Shown: one piece after another, positions 1 to 9,400 of the stretch
Layout of the letters: the number at the start of each line of letters is the position of its first letter
Position numbering within the stretch: the stretch's first letter is position 1
From: Hypomesus transpacificus
Taxonomy: Eukaryota > Chordata > Actinopteri > Osmeriformes > Osmeridae
Direction of reading: 5' to 3'
NCBI RefSeq assembly: GCF_021917145.1
Contig: NC_061065.1
Coordinates: 13,360,394-13,424,393, forward strand
Length of the DNA: 64,000 bases
Notes under the pieces: generated by a model
What the model was told of the DNA's origin: nothing
The model's database searches: none
Seen by the model: only the letters and a program-made list of their open reading frames with translations
Position numbers and translations under genes: made by a program

Positions 1-1480
1 AACATGTACTTTTTTTGCCCATGCAAGAGCAGACACCCCTCCACAGCCTTCCTTATGGAAAAACATATACAGGATCTACAACAGCAAGACACAGACAGCC
101 TTAACCCCTACTAGACCCATCCTCCATTTTATATATTGCCTCATGAACCTTCCTCAAAATAGGGAAAAAGGGAACATATTTCCCTCTCTTACCGATTGCA
201 CCATCATCTGCATATGAAGTTTTAGTCACAATTGTAGATAAAATAGGGTTCAAGGATCTGCTGCCAGATGTAAATATGACTTGATGATGATTTCGCATTT
301 TTTGGGCCAAAACGCATTTCATCTCAGAAGAAAGGAGCCAAGAATAGCCCAGCTTCACATTTATGTTGTACTAATTCACAGTACCTCATATTTGAAAGAA
401 TCATCCATTTTACACTGGTGATTCATCAATGGACTGTGTTGGTCCTCCTTATGAACTTCTAAGGTCCTTTATTATAGATCAGAACTCATTCCAGTGGGGA
501 ATGACAACAGGGTGTTGAATCTAAAGATGATACTTATCAATGTACAGTGTTCAAATTTGATTATATGTATACCACACATATGATTTTGAAACCTTGTCAC
601 AGTTTACGTAAACCTTAAGAAAATTAAAACTAACAAATGCAGGATTCAACATGTAGGCCTATTCCCTGGTTACATTTTCCCTGTCAGGCGGACAGATCTT
701 GCACACTTGACAGATAAATTGAACCATGTGATGGGCTACCTGTGAAACCCATTTGACCCATCACTGGAAATAATATTATATTTGTGGTTGATTTTAAAAG
801 CGCAGGTGTCGTCATCATTAATGGATCCTAACCCTGAATTATCCGTTGAGGCAAAATCCCGGACGATTTTGGAATTTCTGTCGGACGCCTTTTTTAGGTC
901 TCGAAAAGAAGACATGTCCAGGTAAAATAGGACGTCTGAAGGTGGTCACCCTAATTTACCCAGGTATGTAACATAACCTTCTTTCTGGAATACCCCCCAG
1001 GTGTCGGACTCGGCACACAAGTCAGAATTGAGGTAGGCTAAGAAAACATTACAAAACTATGAAAGTTTCTAAATGATAGGCCTACCGATCATTTTATTTT
1101 GACTAAAACATTAAAAAAAATATTACATGAAGCAAAAAAAAACCAGTATTTGCGCTCAAATGATTGCGAATTTCTTTTTGCGCGCTTGCATTAGCTATTG
1201 ATGTCCCTGCCAAAGCTGATTTCAAACTTGTTTCGCTGAACTGTTGTGAACTGTTAAGCAAGGGGAGTTTCCATAGCCTATATAGTGCATTGTGCGCAGC
1301 AAGCTTGAAAGAAACAAAGGGATTTGAATTAGGTGCCAGTGCCCCAGCCAGTAGAGTTTTATGTCTAACAATGCCTCTGTTTGTGTCTATAGAATCAGGT
1401 TGTAATGTAGAAAGTGTAACCGTTATTAACTCTTATAGTCTGTAGAATATTGGTCGTACACAGTTTACCGTTTCAACAGT
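1..1480. other. intergenic, no gene recognised
   Basis: Both strands hold only short, unconserved reading frames. The sequence is AT-rich with no recognisable exon. A degenerate transposon end lies at 841-954 and is listed separately. The rest probably is the upstream flank of LYSET. Confidence 0.6.
841..954 (-). mobile_element. degenerate DNA-transposon terminal fragment (hAT-like)
   Basis: Read on the minus strand, this stretch starts with a TAGGGTGACC-type end at 954 and continues through short motifs containing ACGTCC, GGACATGTC and CGTCCGGGATTTTGCCTC. I recall these as the end of a widespread vertebrate hAT-type repeat. No partner end and no target duplication were found, so this is a remnant. 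The family assignment is from memory. Confidence 0.45.
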
Positions 1481-1499
1481 AGATGGCACACTGACATAT

Positions 1500-1673
1500 T
1501 TTCGATGACACTTCCCCGGATGTGTAGTTTGGTGGTGTTACAAGTCATATGACAACAAGAGATTGAATCATGGTAGCAGCCTGTTGTTTGGAAATAATAT
1601 ACAATGAATTTAAAATTAACCATCGGCAAGTGGCCTCAGTCAACTGATTGAGTTGACATGTAAAGGAAGGCGA
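1500..1673 (+). promoter_or_regulatory. LYSET: possible LYSET promoter / non-coding exon 1
   Basis: The LYSET coding exon opens with a splice acceptor, so an upstream exon is required. A good donor (GGCGAG followed by GTGAGG) lies at 1673/1674. Just upstream is CCGGATGTG and a palindromic GTCATATGAC. The transcription start cannot be fixed from sequence alone. This is a positional inference only. Confidence 0.3.
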
Positions 1674-2156
1674 GGTGAGGGAATGCTGTTTTAAAACTTT
1701 AATCGATACTTAAGCTTGCTAGCTAGTGTTAGCAAACTAGGTCGAATCATAATGGGATTTGTTCTGTAGGCTAGCATAATGGCTCGCTAGCAAGGTAGCC
1801 TGACGTGTTAGTTGTGGGTCTATAAGCTTGCTCTACTATTCTCATAAATATTCCACCAGAAGTTTGTCTTTTTAAGTGCGTAAACAACTAGATTTGCTCA
1901 CTAACTAGGAAGGCTAATTAACGTGTGCTATAGAGCTAGTTTGCTAATGAAATAGGCTACGTTTCTCATGACAGGTTTGTTTTAATTGCCTACTAGTATG
2001 CATACCGTCGCCCGTGCTACAGCGGATGTGTTCAAAACAAGAATGAAGACCCCGTGATAAAACACTGTCATTACCATATGAACGACCCTGAAACTTACTG
2101 AATTAGATTGTATGCCTCCAACCTCTCGGCTTTTGTTCCAGGGCCGAGTATGGAGA

Positions 2157-2591
2157 ATGATGAACTTCCGCCAGCGGATGGGGTGGATTGGCGTAGGGCT
2201 GTACCTGCTGGCTAGTGTGGCAGCCGTCTACTATGTATTTGAAATCAACCAGACCTATAACCGCTTCACCCTCGAGCATGTGGAGAGGGTAGCCCAGGAG
2301 AAGGAGCAGAATCAGGCAGGGGACACTGCATCCTCTCCCCTTCCCTCCTTGTTTACCTGGGCCCAGAGTCTCAAGACTCGACTCCTGCTCTTGCCATTCT
2401 GGGTATGGGCGACCATATTCCTCATCCCCTACCTCCAAGTTTTCCTCTTCCTTTACTCATGTACCCGTGCTGACCCCAAGACAGTGGGCTACTGCATCCT
2501 GCCTATATGCCTAGCAGTCCTTTGCAACCGCCACCACACTTTTGCCAAGGCATCAAATCAGATCAGCCGGCTGCAGCTGATTGACACTTGA
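2157..2591 (+). CDS. LYSET: lysosomal enzyme trafficking factor (TMEM251/LYSET)
   Basis: This single coding exon encodes 144 aa starting at a double ATG (2157 and 2160). The protein opens MMNFRQRMGWIGVG and ends ISRLQLIDT, both nearly identical to vertebrate TMEM251/LYSET. It has two hydrophobic segments, residues about 10-31 (GWIGVGLYLLAS...) and about 80-106 (PFWVWATIFLIPYLQ...), followed by the conserved YSCTRADPKTVGYC block. The family is a Golgi membrane protein that keeps GlcNAc-1-phosphotransferase in place, so lysosomal hydrolases receive mannose-6-phosphate. The loop between the membrane segments is about 13 aa longer than in human. An acceptor (TTTTGTTCCAG, ending 2141) lies 15 bp before the start. 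The frame stays open back to an ATG at 2112, but that ATG is on the intron side of the acceptor and is unlikely to be used. The stop is TGA. Confidence 0.93.
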   Translation: MMNFRQRMGWIGVGLYLLASVAAVYYVFEINQTYNRFTLEHVERVAQEKEQNQAGDTASSPLPSLFTWAQSLKTRLLLLPFWVWATIFLIPYLQVFLFLYSCTRADPKTVGYCILPICLAVLCNRHHTFAKASNQISRLQLIDT

Positions 2592-3985
2592 AGGGGCCAA
2601 CCAAGGGACTGCTGACATGGGAAACTGGGGAGATGCTGTTAATTAGGCACATTACCTGGGCAACTTTCTTCTGACCCTCTGAGCCCTTATGTTCCAAAAC
2701 ACTCCCTCGCAGTATCACAAAACAGTGTTTTATAGAACAGGCTTCACTGGGCAATATGATTAAGGGGTTGGTTTGTTTTGTAGGCGTCTGGGATCCCTAA
2801 AATGAACAATGGTAGGTGTGTCACTCCAATGAGTTTTGTCCTTTCTTGCACAGAACAGAGACTGGACCAAATGGTGCGGGGTACACTGGATACAACCTGT
2901 GAAGCCAGTTTATTAATTTAATGAAAATGCCATTTACTTTGGTTTTCTAATAAATAACTCAGTTCCCTGTCTTTTAAAAAAACATTTGAGGAAAGCATTG
3001 AAGAAGCCATATTGGCAAGTTAGTTGAGAAAGGACTGTAGGTACTTTAACATTTCAAATCCATTGTGAAATGTACAATGACAAGTATCACAGCACTGTGT
3101 ATTTTTTTGAATGTATTCAAAGGTGTTAGTTCAGTGATGTGTGGCATTTCTTGTTCTATAAAACATTTGTGTCATTCTGTCTCTTGCAATATGGACACAT
3201 TTTGTATTTATGAAATGGGTTGAATTTAGTAAAATGGGGGGGGGGGGGGGGGGGGGGGTGAATAGCTTGTGCCTTTTTTAGGAATTCCTGAAAAGATTGG
3301 TATGCTGAAAATTCACATTCTGAAGCTCAGCAACCAGTTATCAAACATTGTTCACATTGTGTGCCATTGAGCTGATGAAACCGTGTGATTAATTTGTGAA
3401 TATATTTGCGTCCTTTTATGTGGGATTTAGAAGCACCGGTCTGTTGTGTAATAATGTAGGAATATTGATAAGCAATTACAGAGTCTTTCAGAAATGTATA
3501 GCTCCAAGGTATATTACTACTGCCAATCATATTATCTCAAATACTGAGCAAAGAAACAGTAAAGGAAAGGGGATGAAGCCTTCCCATTTGGAATGGAGAC
3601 TATTTTTGAACTGTTCCCCTTTCTATGAAAATGTGACAAATTAATATGGCTGTCTGTGTCATTTCACACAGCCCCGTGACATGATCTTGAGTCAATTTCC
3701 TACATTCATTTGAATTTAAATATTAGCATTGGGTTATTGTGTTTTCTTTGTTTTATGTTGATTCACGGGTATACATCTGTACTACTCCTTGGTTCTTAAG
3801 TAATGAATGTAATTGAGAATTATGGAACATTCAATCTGGCATAAGGATCTTACTAAAAGGGAATGGTGGACTATTTATTTTCAGTTGATCCTTGACTACA
3901 ATAAAGCACTGTCTACTTGGAAGTTGGACTGTATTTTAGGTAATCTCTTGTGCCATATATTTTCTTAATCATAATAAAGCCCTTA
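2592..3985 (+). other. LYSET: LYSET 3' UTR with three candidate poly(A) signals
   Basis: Non-coding sequence follows the LYSET stop. AATAAA hexamers occur at 2949-2954, 3900-3905 and 3973-3978, suggesting alternative 3' ends of about 0.4 and 1.3-1.4 kb. A G23 run lies at 3236-3258. No other gene is seen here. Confidence 0.55.
3236..3258. repeat. G23 homopolymer run
   Basis: An uninterrupted run of 23 G lies in the LYSET 3' flank. It could form a G-quadruplex in single-stranded DNA or RNA. Its exact length is probably unreliable in any assembly. Confidence 0.9.
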
Positions 3986-4384
3986 TCCATTTTCTCAAAT
4001 TAAACAGGTGCCATCTATTTGGACTTGTAGTTGCAGTGTAACGTTGCACCTATTAAAATAAAACAAGATGATTTAAGCCAATCAGGGTTTCAGTATTTGC
4101 TAGTTCAAAACCATTACCTCAATATGTAAACAACAGTCCCTGGGAATCCCCGCTATGTTGAAAGGTTTGTCTAGATATTCTTTATTTGAGAGGTCTGGGC
4201 ACAACACTGTAAATATTTGCTGTGTATAATGTAGGTATTAAGTCCTCAGACCTACATGCAACCTTCTAAAGAAAAGCTGTTGAAATGACAAATTGACTTT
4301 CTTTAACCCCCCAGGTGTGGTCACAAACTATTATAAATATTTTACAGATGAGTTGGCTCTAAGACTGAATAACTTTCATCTTCC

Positions 4385-4578
4385 ATTTACATTTAGTTAT
4401 TTAGCAGACGCTCTTATCCAGAGCGACTTACAGTAAGTACAGGGACATCCCCCCCGAGGCAAGTAGGGTGAAGTGCCTTGCCTAAGGACACAACTTCATA
4501 TTGACGGGGCGGGGAATCAATCCGGCAACCTTATGATTACTAGCCCGACTCCCTCACCGCTCAGCCATCTGACTCCCT
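4385..4578 (-). mobile_element. tRNA-derived SINE with L2-type tail
   Basis: On the minus strand the element starts with a tRNA-like head. The A-box-like TGGCTGAGCGGTGAGG is followed by a B-box-like GGATTGATTCCCCGCC. A middle segment (CCTTGGGCAAGGCACTTCACC-like) follows. The 3' part is GTCGCTCTGGATAAGAGCGTCTGC and TAAATGTAAATG, the same tail as the L2 LINEs at 54.8 and 62.6 kb. It lies between the LYSET and GON7 3' ends. Related copies are at 43033-43237 and 55155-55335. It is V-SINE-like in layout, but the exact family is not certain. Confidence 0.8.
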
Positions 4579-4862
4579 ATCTTCCTGTAAAAATAATATT
4601 TAAAGTAGACTTGTTCATGGAAGTACAGAAACTGACAGGTCCTTAGGCATTTTGTGGACTTCATTAATGCCAAAGACCTCCATCCCATAATTTGAAAACA
4701 CAGGGTTGCACATACACACAGGCTTCCATTGGAACTCCTCATGGCTACATTTACATGTTCAGTTTTTCCAATATCTCTTAAATCAGTGGTGTAAGAACAC
4801 AAAGGGCTTGCCCTAATGTTTGTTTTATTGAAAGAGTATTTATGTTTGAGCTTCTGATTGTA

Positions 4863-4868
4863 TTTATT
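4863..4868 (-). terminator. GON7: GON7 poly(A) signal (AATAAA)
   Basis: TTTATT on the plus strand reads AATAAA on the minus strand, about 250 bp past the GON7 stop. It is the first good hexamer downstream. The GON7 and LYSET transcripts would end tail to tail, about 0.9 kb apart. Confidence 0.5.
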
Positions 4869-5118
4869 TTGTAAATGCACTGTGAAACAAAACCAAAAAA
4901 GGCCTGGGATTAGAAAAAAAAAAAGTTTTGGAAAATGTCATTTATAGTCATTTTTACAAGAACACTGGAACAACTTTCTGATCTGTCAACAAAGAATACA
5001 CTTAAATTACACTCGTTTTGTAAGGTGAAGATTATTTGCCTGATACATGAGTTATGACAAAGTACAAATCCCACAGTTTTGTTGTAGTGGACCAGGCGCC
5101 ATTGTGGCCCTTGAGCCC

Positions 5119-5222
5119 TTATGTTCTCAGGCTTTTAGATCGTTTTGCTGGAGGTTCTGACACAGGAGCCTTGATCACAATTTTTGTGTCTTCCTCCTCT
5201 TCGTCACTGTCATTCTCTCCAT
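5119..5222 (-). CDS. GON7: GON7 exon 2
   Basis: The acceptor is AATGTTGTAG, after which the exon opens with ATGGAGAGAATGAC. With the one base from exon 1, the frame reads DGENDSDEEEED and ends AKRSKSLRT-stop. The exon is too short and too late in frame to stand out without the splice join. Confidence 0.82.
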
Positions 5223-5817
5223 CTACAACATTTAGAATATATGTTATACACTCATCAATATATTTCTTAGGAGATTATCTGCGAAACTATTGACTGACAT
5301 AACAAGGCTTTGTTCATCAGCGTTGGTGCTATATAACCAAATCAAACAATTAGGCTACATTTGATAGTGCACGTAAGTAGTTGTGTTTGAATGGATAAAG
5401 AAGGGAAGATGGCTTCCGAAAACCTGTGTGAAATTCCTTTTCATATAACTCTTGCAGTCATGTTGATTACCACCCTAACCCGCTAGCTACCAAGCACATT
5501 TATAAAGAAAAGTCAAACGGATAAGATTTGGGAAACTGCTAGCTATCTTGATTTTTTACTTTGACACCAGCTCTAAAGAAAAGTGCCTATGTCATAATTT
5601 AAATCTCACCATCATCAGCTTCAAAATCTCCCTGGTCGTCACTGCCCCCTTTAAGTTTTTCTTGCACAACTAGCTCGGTAAGAAGCACCGATACGTCGGC
5701 GTTCAATTTCTTTATCCCCACTATCAATGAGGGTAAACTATTTTCTGTTTTCATTATTAATTCTTTCTTTCTTCCGTCTCTATATTTGAGCTCCCCCCGT
5801 AGCTCCATTGTTGTCAT
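5119..5817 (-). CDS. GON7: KEOPS complex subunit GON7, two-exon gene
   Basis: Two exons (5610-5817 and 5119-5222) join in phase to encode 103 aa; human GON7 has 100 aa. The protein starts MTTMELRGEL. The second Met (5808) aligns with the human start MELLGEY and may be the real one. The N-terminal half has a predicted helical stretch (LIVGIKKLNADVSVLLTELV). The C-terminal half is acidic and low complexity (DDQGDFEADDGENDSDEEEED). It ends in PPAKRSKSLRT, like the human PSAKRPKTPS tail. GON7 is the small, largely disordered subunit of KEOPS, which makes the t6A37 modification of ANN-decoding tRNAs. It is divergent, so the call rests on fold pattern, length, the shared C-terminal motif and synteny next to UBR7 and LYSET. 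Confidence 0.85.
5610..5817 (-). CDS. GON7: GON7 exon 1
   Basis: The exon runs from the ATG at 5817 to a donor where GATGATG is followed by GTGAGA on the minus strand. It carries 69 codons plus one base. Reading through the donor gives only two more codons before a stop, which supports splicing here. Confidence 0.85.
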
Positions 5818-6318
5818 GCTGCAAACTATGAACTTTCAACTTTCGAAGTCGTCACATCCGTTACCTTTTACGTCCAATCGGATACTTTTGCACTTTTTCA
5901 GATGAAACGTTTTGTTGTTGATATAGTTTTATGTCAACACATTATAGACTAGTGGGATGCCAAATAAACATAATTTTCCAGCTATAAGCAGCTGACAATA
6001 GCTCTCAGACTGAGCAAACCAGGGTAATCAAAGGTCATTTTTTAAATTAATTGCCGCCAAATAATTTAACGCGTCGCACATTCCGGAAATCGTGCGGATG
6101 TTGTCATTTGAAGCAACATTGTGTCTAGTTGTCAACAAAGCACGCCGCACTCATGGCTAGACGTTATTTATTTTAGGTGGAATTGGCCGACATACTGTTT
6201 TTAACTTTGCAAGTAAAATCCGCGATTTTGTTGGCACTAACCAGCCTGGGTATTCGCGGTAGCCATTTTTTTTGCCCTGGAACAGGAACTTGCAGTAATT
6301 TTCCCTTTCTCATCTAGG
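5818..6318. promoter_or_regulatory. shared bidirectional promoter of GON7 and UBR7
   Basis: Only about 500 bp separate the GON7 start codon (minus) from the UBR7 start codon (plus). The stretch contains CCAAT (in CGTCCAATCGG, about 5872-5882, inside the GON7 5' flank), a TTCCGGAA ETS-like palindrome near 6080, GCGTCGCAC and other CpGs, and TAGCCATTTT near 6260. The reverse of that last motif is YY1-like. A TATA box is not evident. The head-to-head arrangement also exists in human. Confidence 0.6.
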
Positions 6319-6328
6319 ATGGCGGCAA
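6314..6328 (+). promoter_or_regulatory. UBR7: YY1-like motif over the UBR7 start codon
   Basis: The sequence TAGGATGGCGGCAAA contains the ATGGCGGC core of the YY1 site and includes the UBR7 ATG. YY1 sites placed just downstream of the transcription start, overlapping the ATG, are common in TATA-less housekeeping promoters. Binding is inferred from motif only. Confidence 0.45.
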
Positions 6329-6447
6329 ATGAGGGAGACGAAACGACTCTTTCCTTAGTAGATGTTTTGGAAGAAGACGAGGAGTTGGAGAACGAGGCAT
6401 CAGCCGTTTTGGGGGGCAGTGATTCTGAAAAGTGTTCATATCCAGAG
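6319..6447 (+). CDS. UBR7: UBR7 exon 1
   Basis: 43 codons run from the ATG to CCAGAG followed by the donor GTATCC. The peptide VDVLEEDEELENEASAVLGG matches the vertebrate UBR7 N-terminus. Phase 0. Confidence 0.92.
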
Positions 6448-9400
6448 GTATCCTGTTGGCGTTATGAAAGACACATAGGCCTACATGAATTGTCGTGCTC
6501 TGTATTATTAGCAATGCTACATCTTTGCTATAGATTGTTTGAGTGGTTAGTTATTAAATATTTTTGAATAACAAGCTGCAAGAACTGAGGTCTACCTCAA
6601 ATAGCAAGTGCCATGGCACAGGCCAGAAATGGGATACGATCACATACGATACCTTTTGTTTTTCAATTCATAGGTGACCTGTGTGCTATTTTAAGGTTCT
6701 GCTTTAATTTATCCAAACGAATCCACTTGGCTAGGAAGGCCAGCTCTCTACTCTCTGCCTCTTGTACAAATCAATCTATGACATGCATTTCTTTTTGTGT
6801 GGCAGGGGCATGTGAAAAGACAGGCCCTATATGCCTGTAACACCTGTACACCAAAGGGGGTCGAACCTGCAGGCATCTGTCTGGCCTGCTCTTACAAATG
6901 CCATGAGGGCCATGATCTATTCGAACTGTACACCAAAAGGTGAGCTTGGATATATGCTTGGTGTTGGATTTGGACAAGATGTTCGGATTGTCTTGCATTG
7001 TCATAGTTTAGAAGACCAGTGATTGTGCTCGGCAAATTTGTGCCTGACAAAATGTGCGACAAAAGTTTCATTTTGTTTATGAAACGTGACATGCCCTATC
7101 TTCTCACAGAAACTTCCGGTGTGACTGTGGAAACAGCAAATTTGGACAGACGGAGTGCAAGCTGTACTCTGTAAGGTTCCATACAATTGAAGGAATTTGT
7201 GATTTGTTCATTCATCCTTTAAATGACAACAAGAACCACATGAAAACATCCAGTTTTTCTTTGACTAACTCTTGTTTGTAGGAGAAAGATCCATTGAACA
7301 CTGATAACAAATACAGCCATAACTTCTTTGGTCTGTATTGCACTTGTAACAGACCATATCCAGACCCTGAAGACCATGTAAGAATGTGTTGAATATTCGA
7401 ATACACAACCTCGTTTTCATATACATCAAGTGAGAACGCACACTTGTACATTCCAATCTATGATACAATCACGTCCACACCACAACAGGAAACATGTTTC
7501 CCTCACGTCACAGGTGGAAGATGAAATGATTCAGTGCATCGTCTGTGAGGACTGGCTCCACGGCAGGGTAAGAAGCAAAGCACCCCAGCAAAACTGGCTC
7601 CTTGAAATCGACATTCAGAGTCTTTTATTTATATATATATATATATAATCCGTTTGACACTGACAGAGGAACATCCATCTGCAAATGACTATCTATCGAG
7701 AACTTACCTCTCATGGTCAACAATGTTCTCGCAGCACCTGAGCCGCCCTGTTCCAGAGTGTGTGGAGCTGCAGGAGATGGTGTGCGAGTCGTGCATGAAC
7801 AAGAACGCCTTCCTGTGGATCTACGCAGCCCACCTGGAAGGTACACCGGCGCACTCTTTACTTTGCGCTGCATCAAGGTTTTAAAAAAACATACTTTTTA
7901 AGTCTTTTGTACGACTAGTATAAAGGGATGGAGCGGGATAAAATAATCATTGTTATCGAGTGCCTGCGCACATTGAATTCGTGTCGTAGTTGCGGTTGTT
8001 GTTTTTTGGTTTGTTTGTCGTTTCATCTTCCACGTTGCTCACAAGAAGGCCATGGCTTCAATGTATGGTTGTCCACACAGTGCCCCCTGTGACCAAAGTC
8101 AGCCCGGGCAAAGTAGAGGAGGAGGTGAAGACGGAGGGAGAGCACAACGAGGAAGGGAAGGACAGAACAGAAGAGGCCTCCACAAGTCTCACCAACCACG
8201 GGGAGGACATGGTAGGACAATCACCCCGCTCCGCCTCATTACGGAACCCCATCTTTGTTACGCCGACGATGGATGAGCAGTTTAATGCATCATCTTCTAA
8301 TCCCACACGGAGCCATGCGTGCTGTGTGTAGCAGACGTGGGCAGGGAACTGGCTTGTTCATCTACTTGAGTCGAATGAATGTTGGTTTGACGTGTGTGTG
8401 TGTATATATCATGGAAAAATTCTCTGAAATCTTGTACTAACACAAAACCGGTTAGACCTCTCCTCACGTACTCTGAAAGAGGTTTGGACTGTGCTCTGTT
8501 GAGTGGAGGATTACCACTAGGTGGCACTATTCCTCCACCACCAAGCAGCAGCATGTGTGTGCGCAGCACCCAGCTGGTTTACTACCCCGTGGGTATTTAG
8601 GGGATAAATGGCCCGTGCCAAACCTCATATTCTCTGGTCTACAGGGAGCAGCCTTAAGGTTTTGCGGCTCCACGTACTATAAACAAGAACAATGTTTATT
8701 AGTCAGCCTCTCAAGTCATTTGACAGCTAATATGGCAACCCAAGAGCTTCCACATTTCCATACAAACCGTGTTCTTGCTGGGAAGATGTGCACACACTTC
8801 CCGCCTGCTGCTATTTAGTGTTCTCAATAGCGCTGGTGCTTGAGTGAATGGCGTGTGTAATGGCTTTGTCGTGAATTGGCCTGGCCCCATCCTGTCAAGT
8901 TGTGTCGAGACTCCTTGACTCCTAAACTCACGTCTCTCTTGAATTCAACCGTACATCTAGACACAATTATACATCCAGGATAAACCCCTTTCACTTTGCT
9001 GGTCAAGCGACAAAGGGAGAGTTAAGAACGCGCATGGCGAATGAAGGAACCGGACGTTCATTGAACACGTGGTCTATTCTGCAGTCAAAAGCCAATGGGT
9101 CATCGAGCTGTAAGAGGAAGCACCAGGAGACGGAGGTGGCGTCTCCCTCCGAGGCTCCGGAGTGCAGGCTGACCGAGCTGAAGAGCAGAGGGCCGGAGAA
9201 GGCCCGGACCGGAGCCGTGTTCTGGCCCTCAGCTTGGCGGACCAAGCTCTGCTCCTGTGCCAACTGCAAGGTAAGGTGCCCTGACAGCTTCCCTGGAACA
9301 AAGCCTTTTGAAACATCTTCTCAGCCGTCGGCACGGAAGGAACTCGCGTTTTAAAGAAGCATGTGTGTATTTGAAGTATTTATGCTTCTGTAATTAGAGG

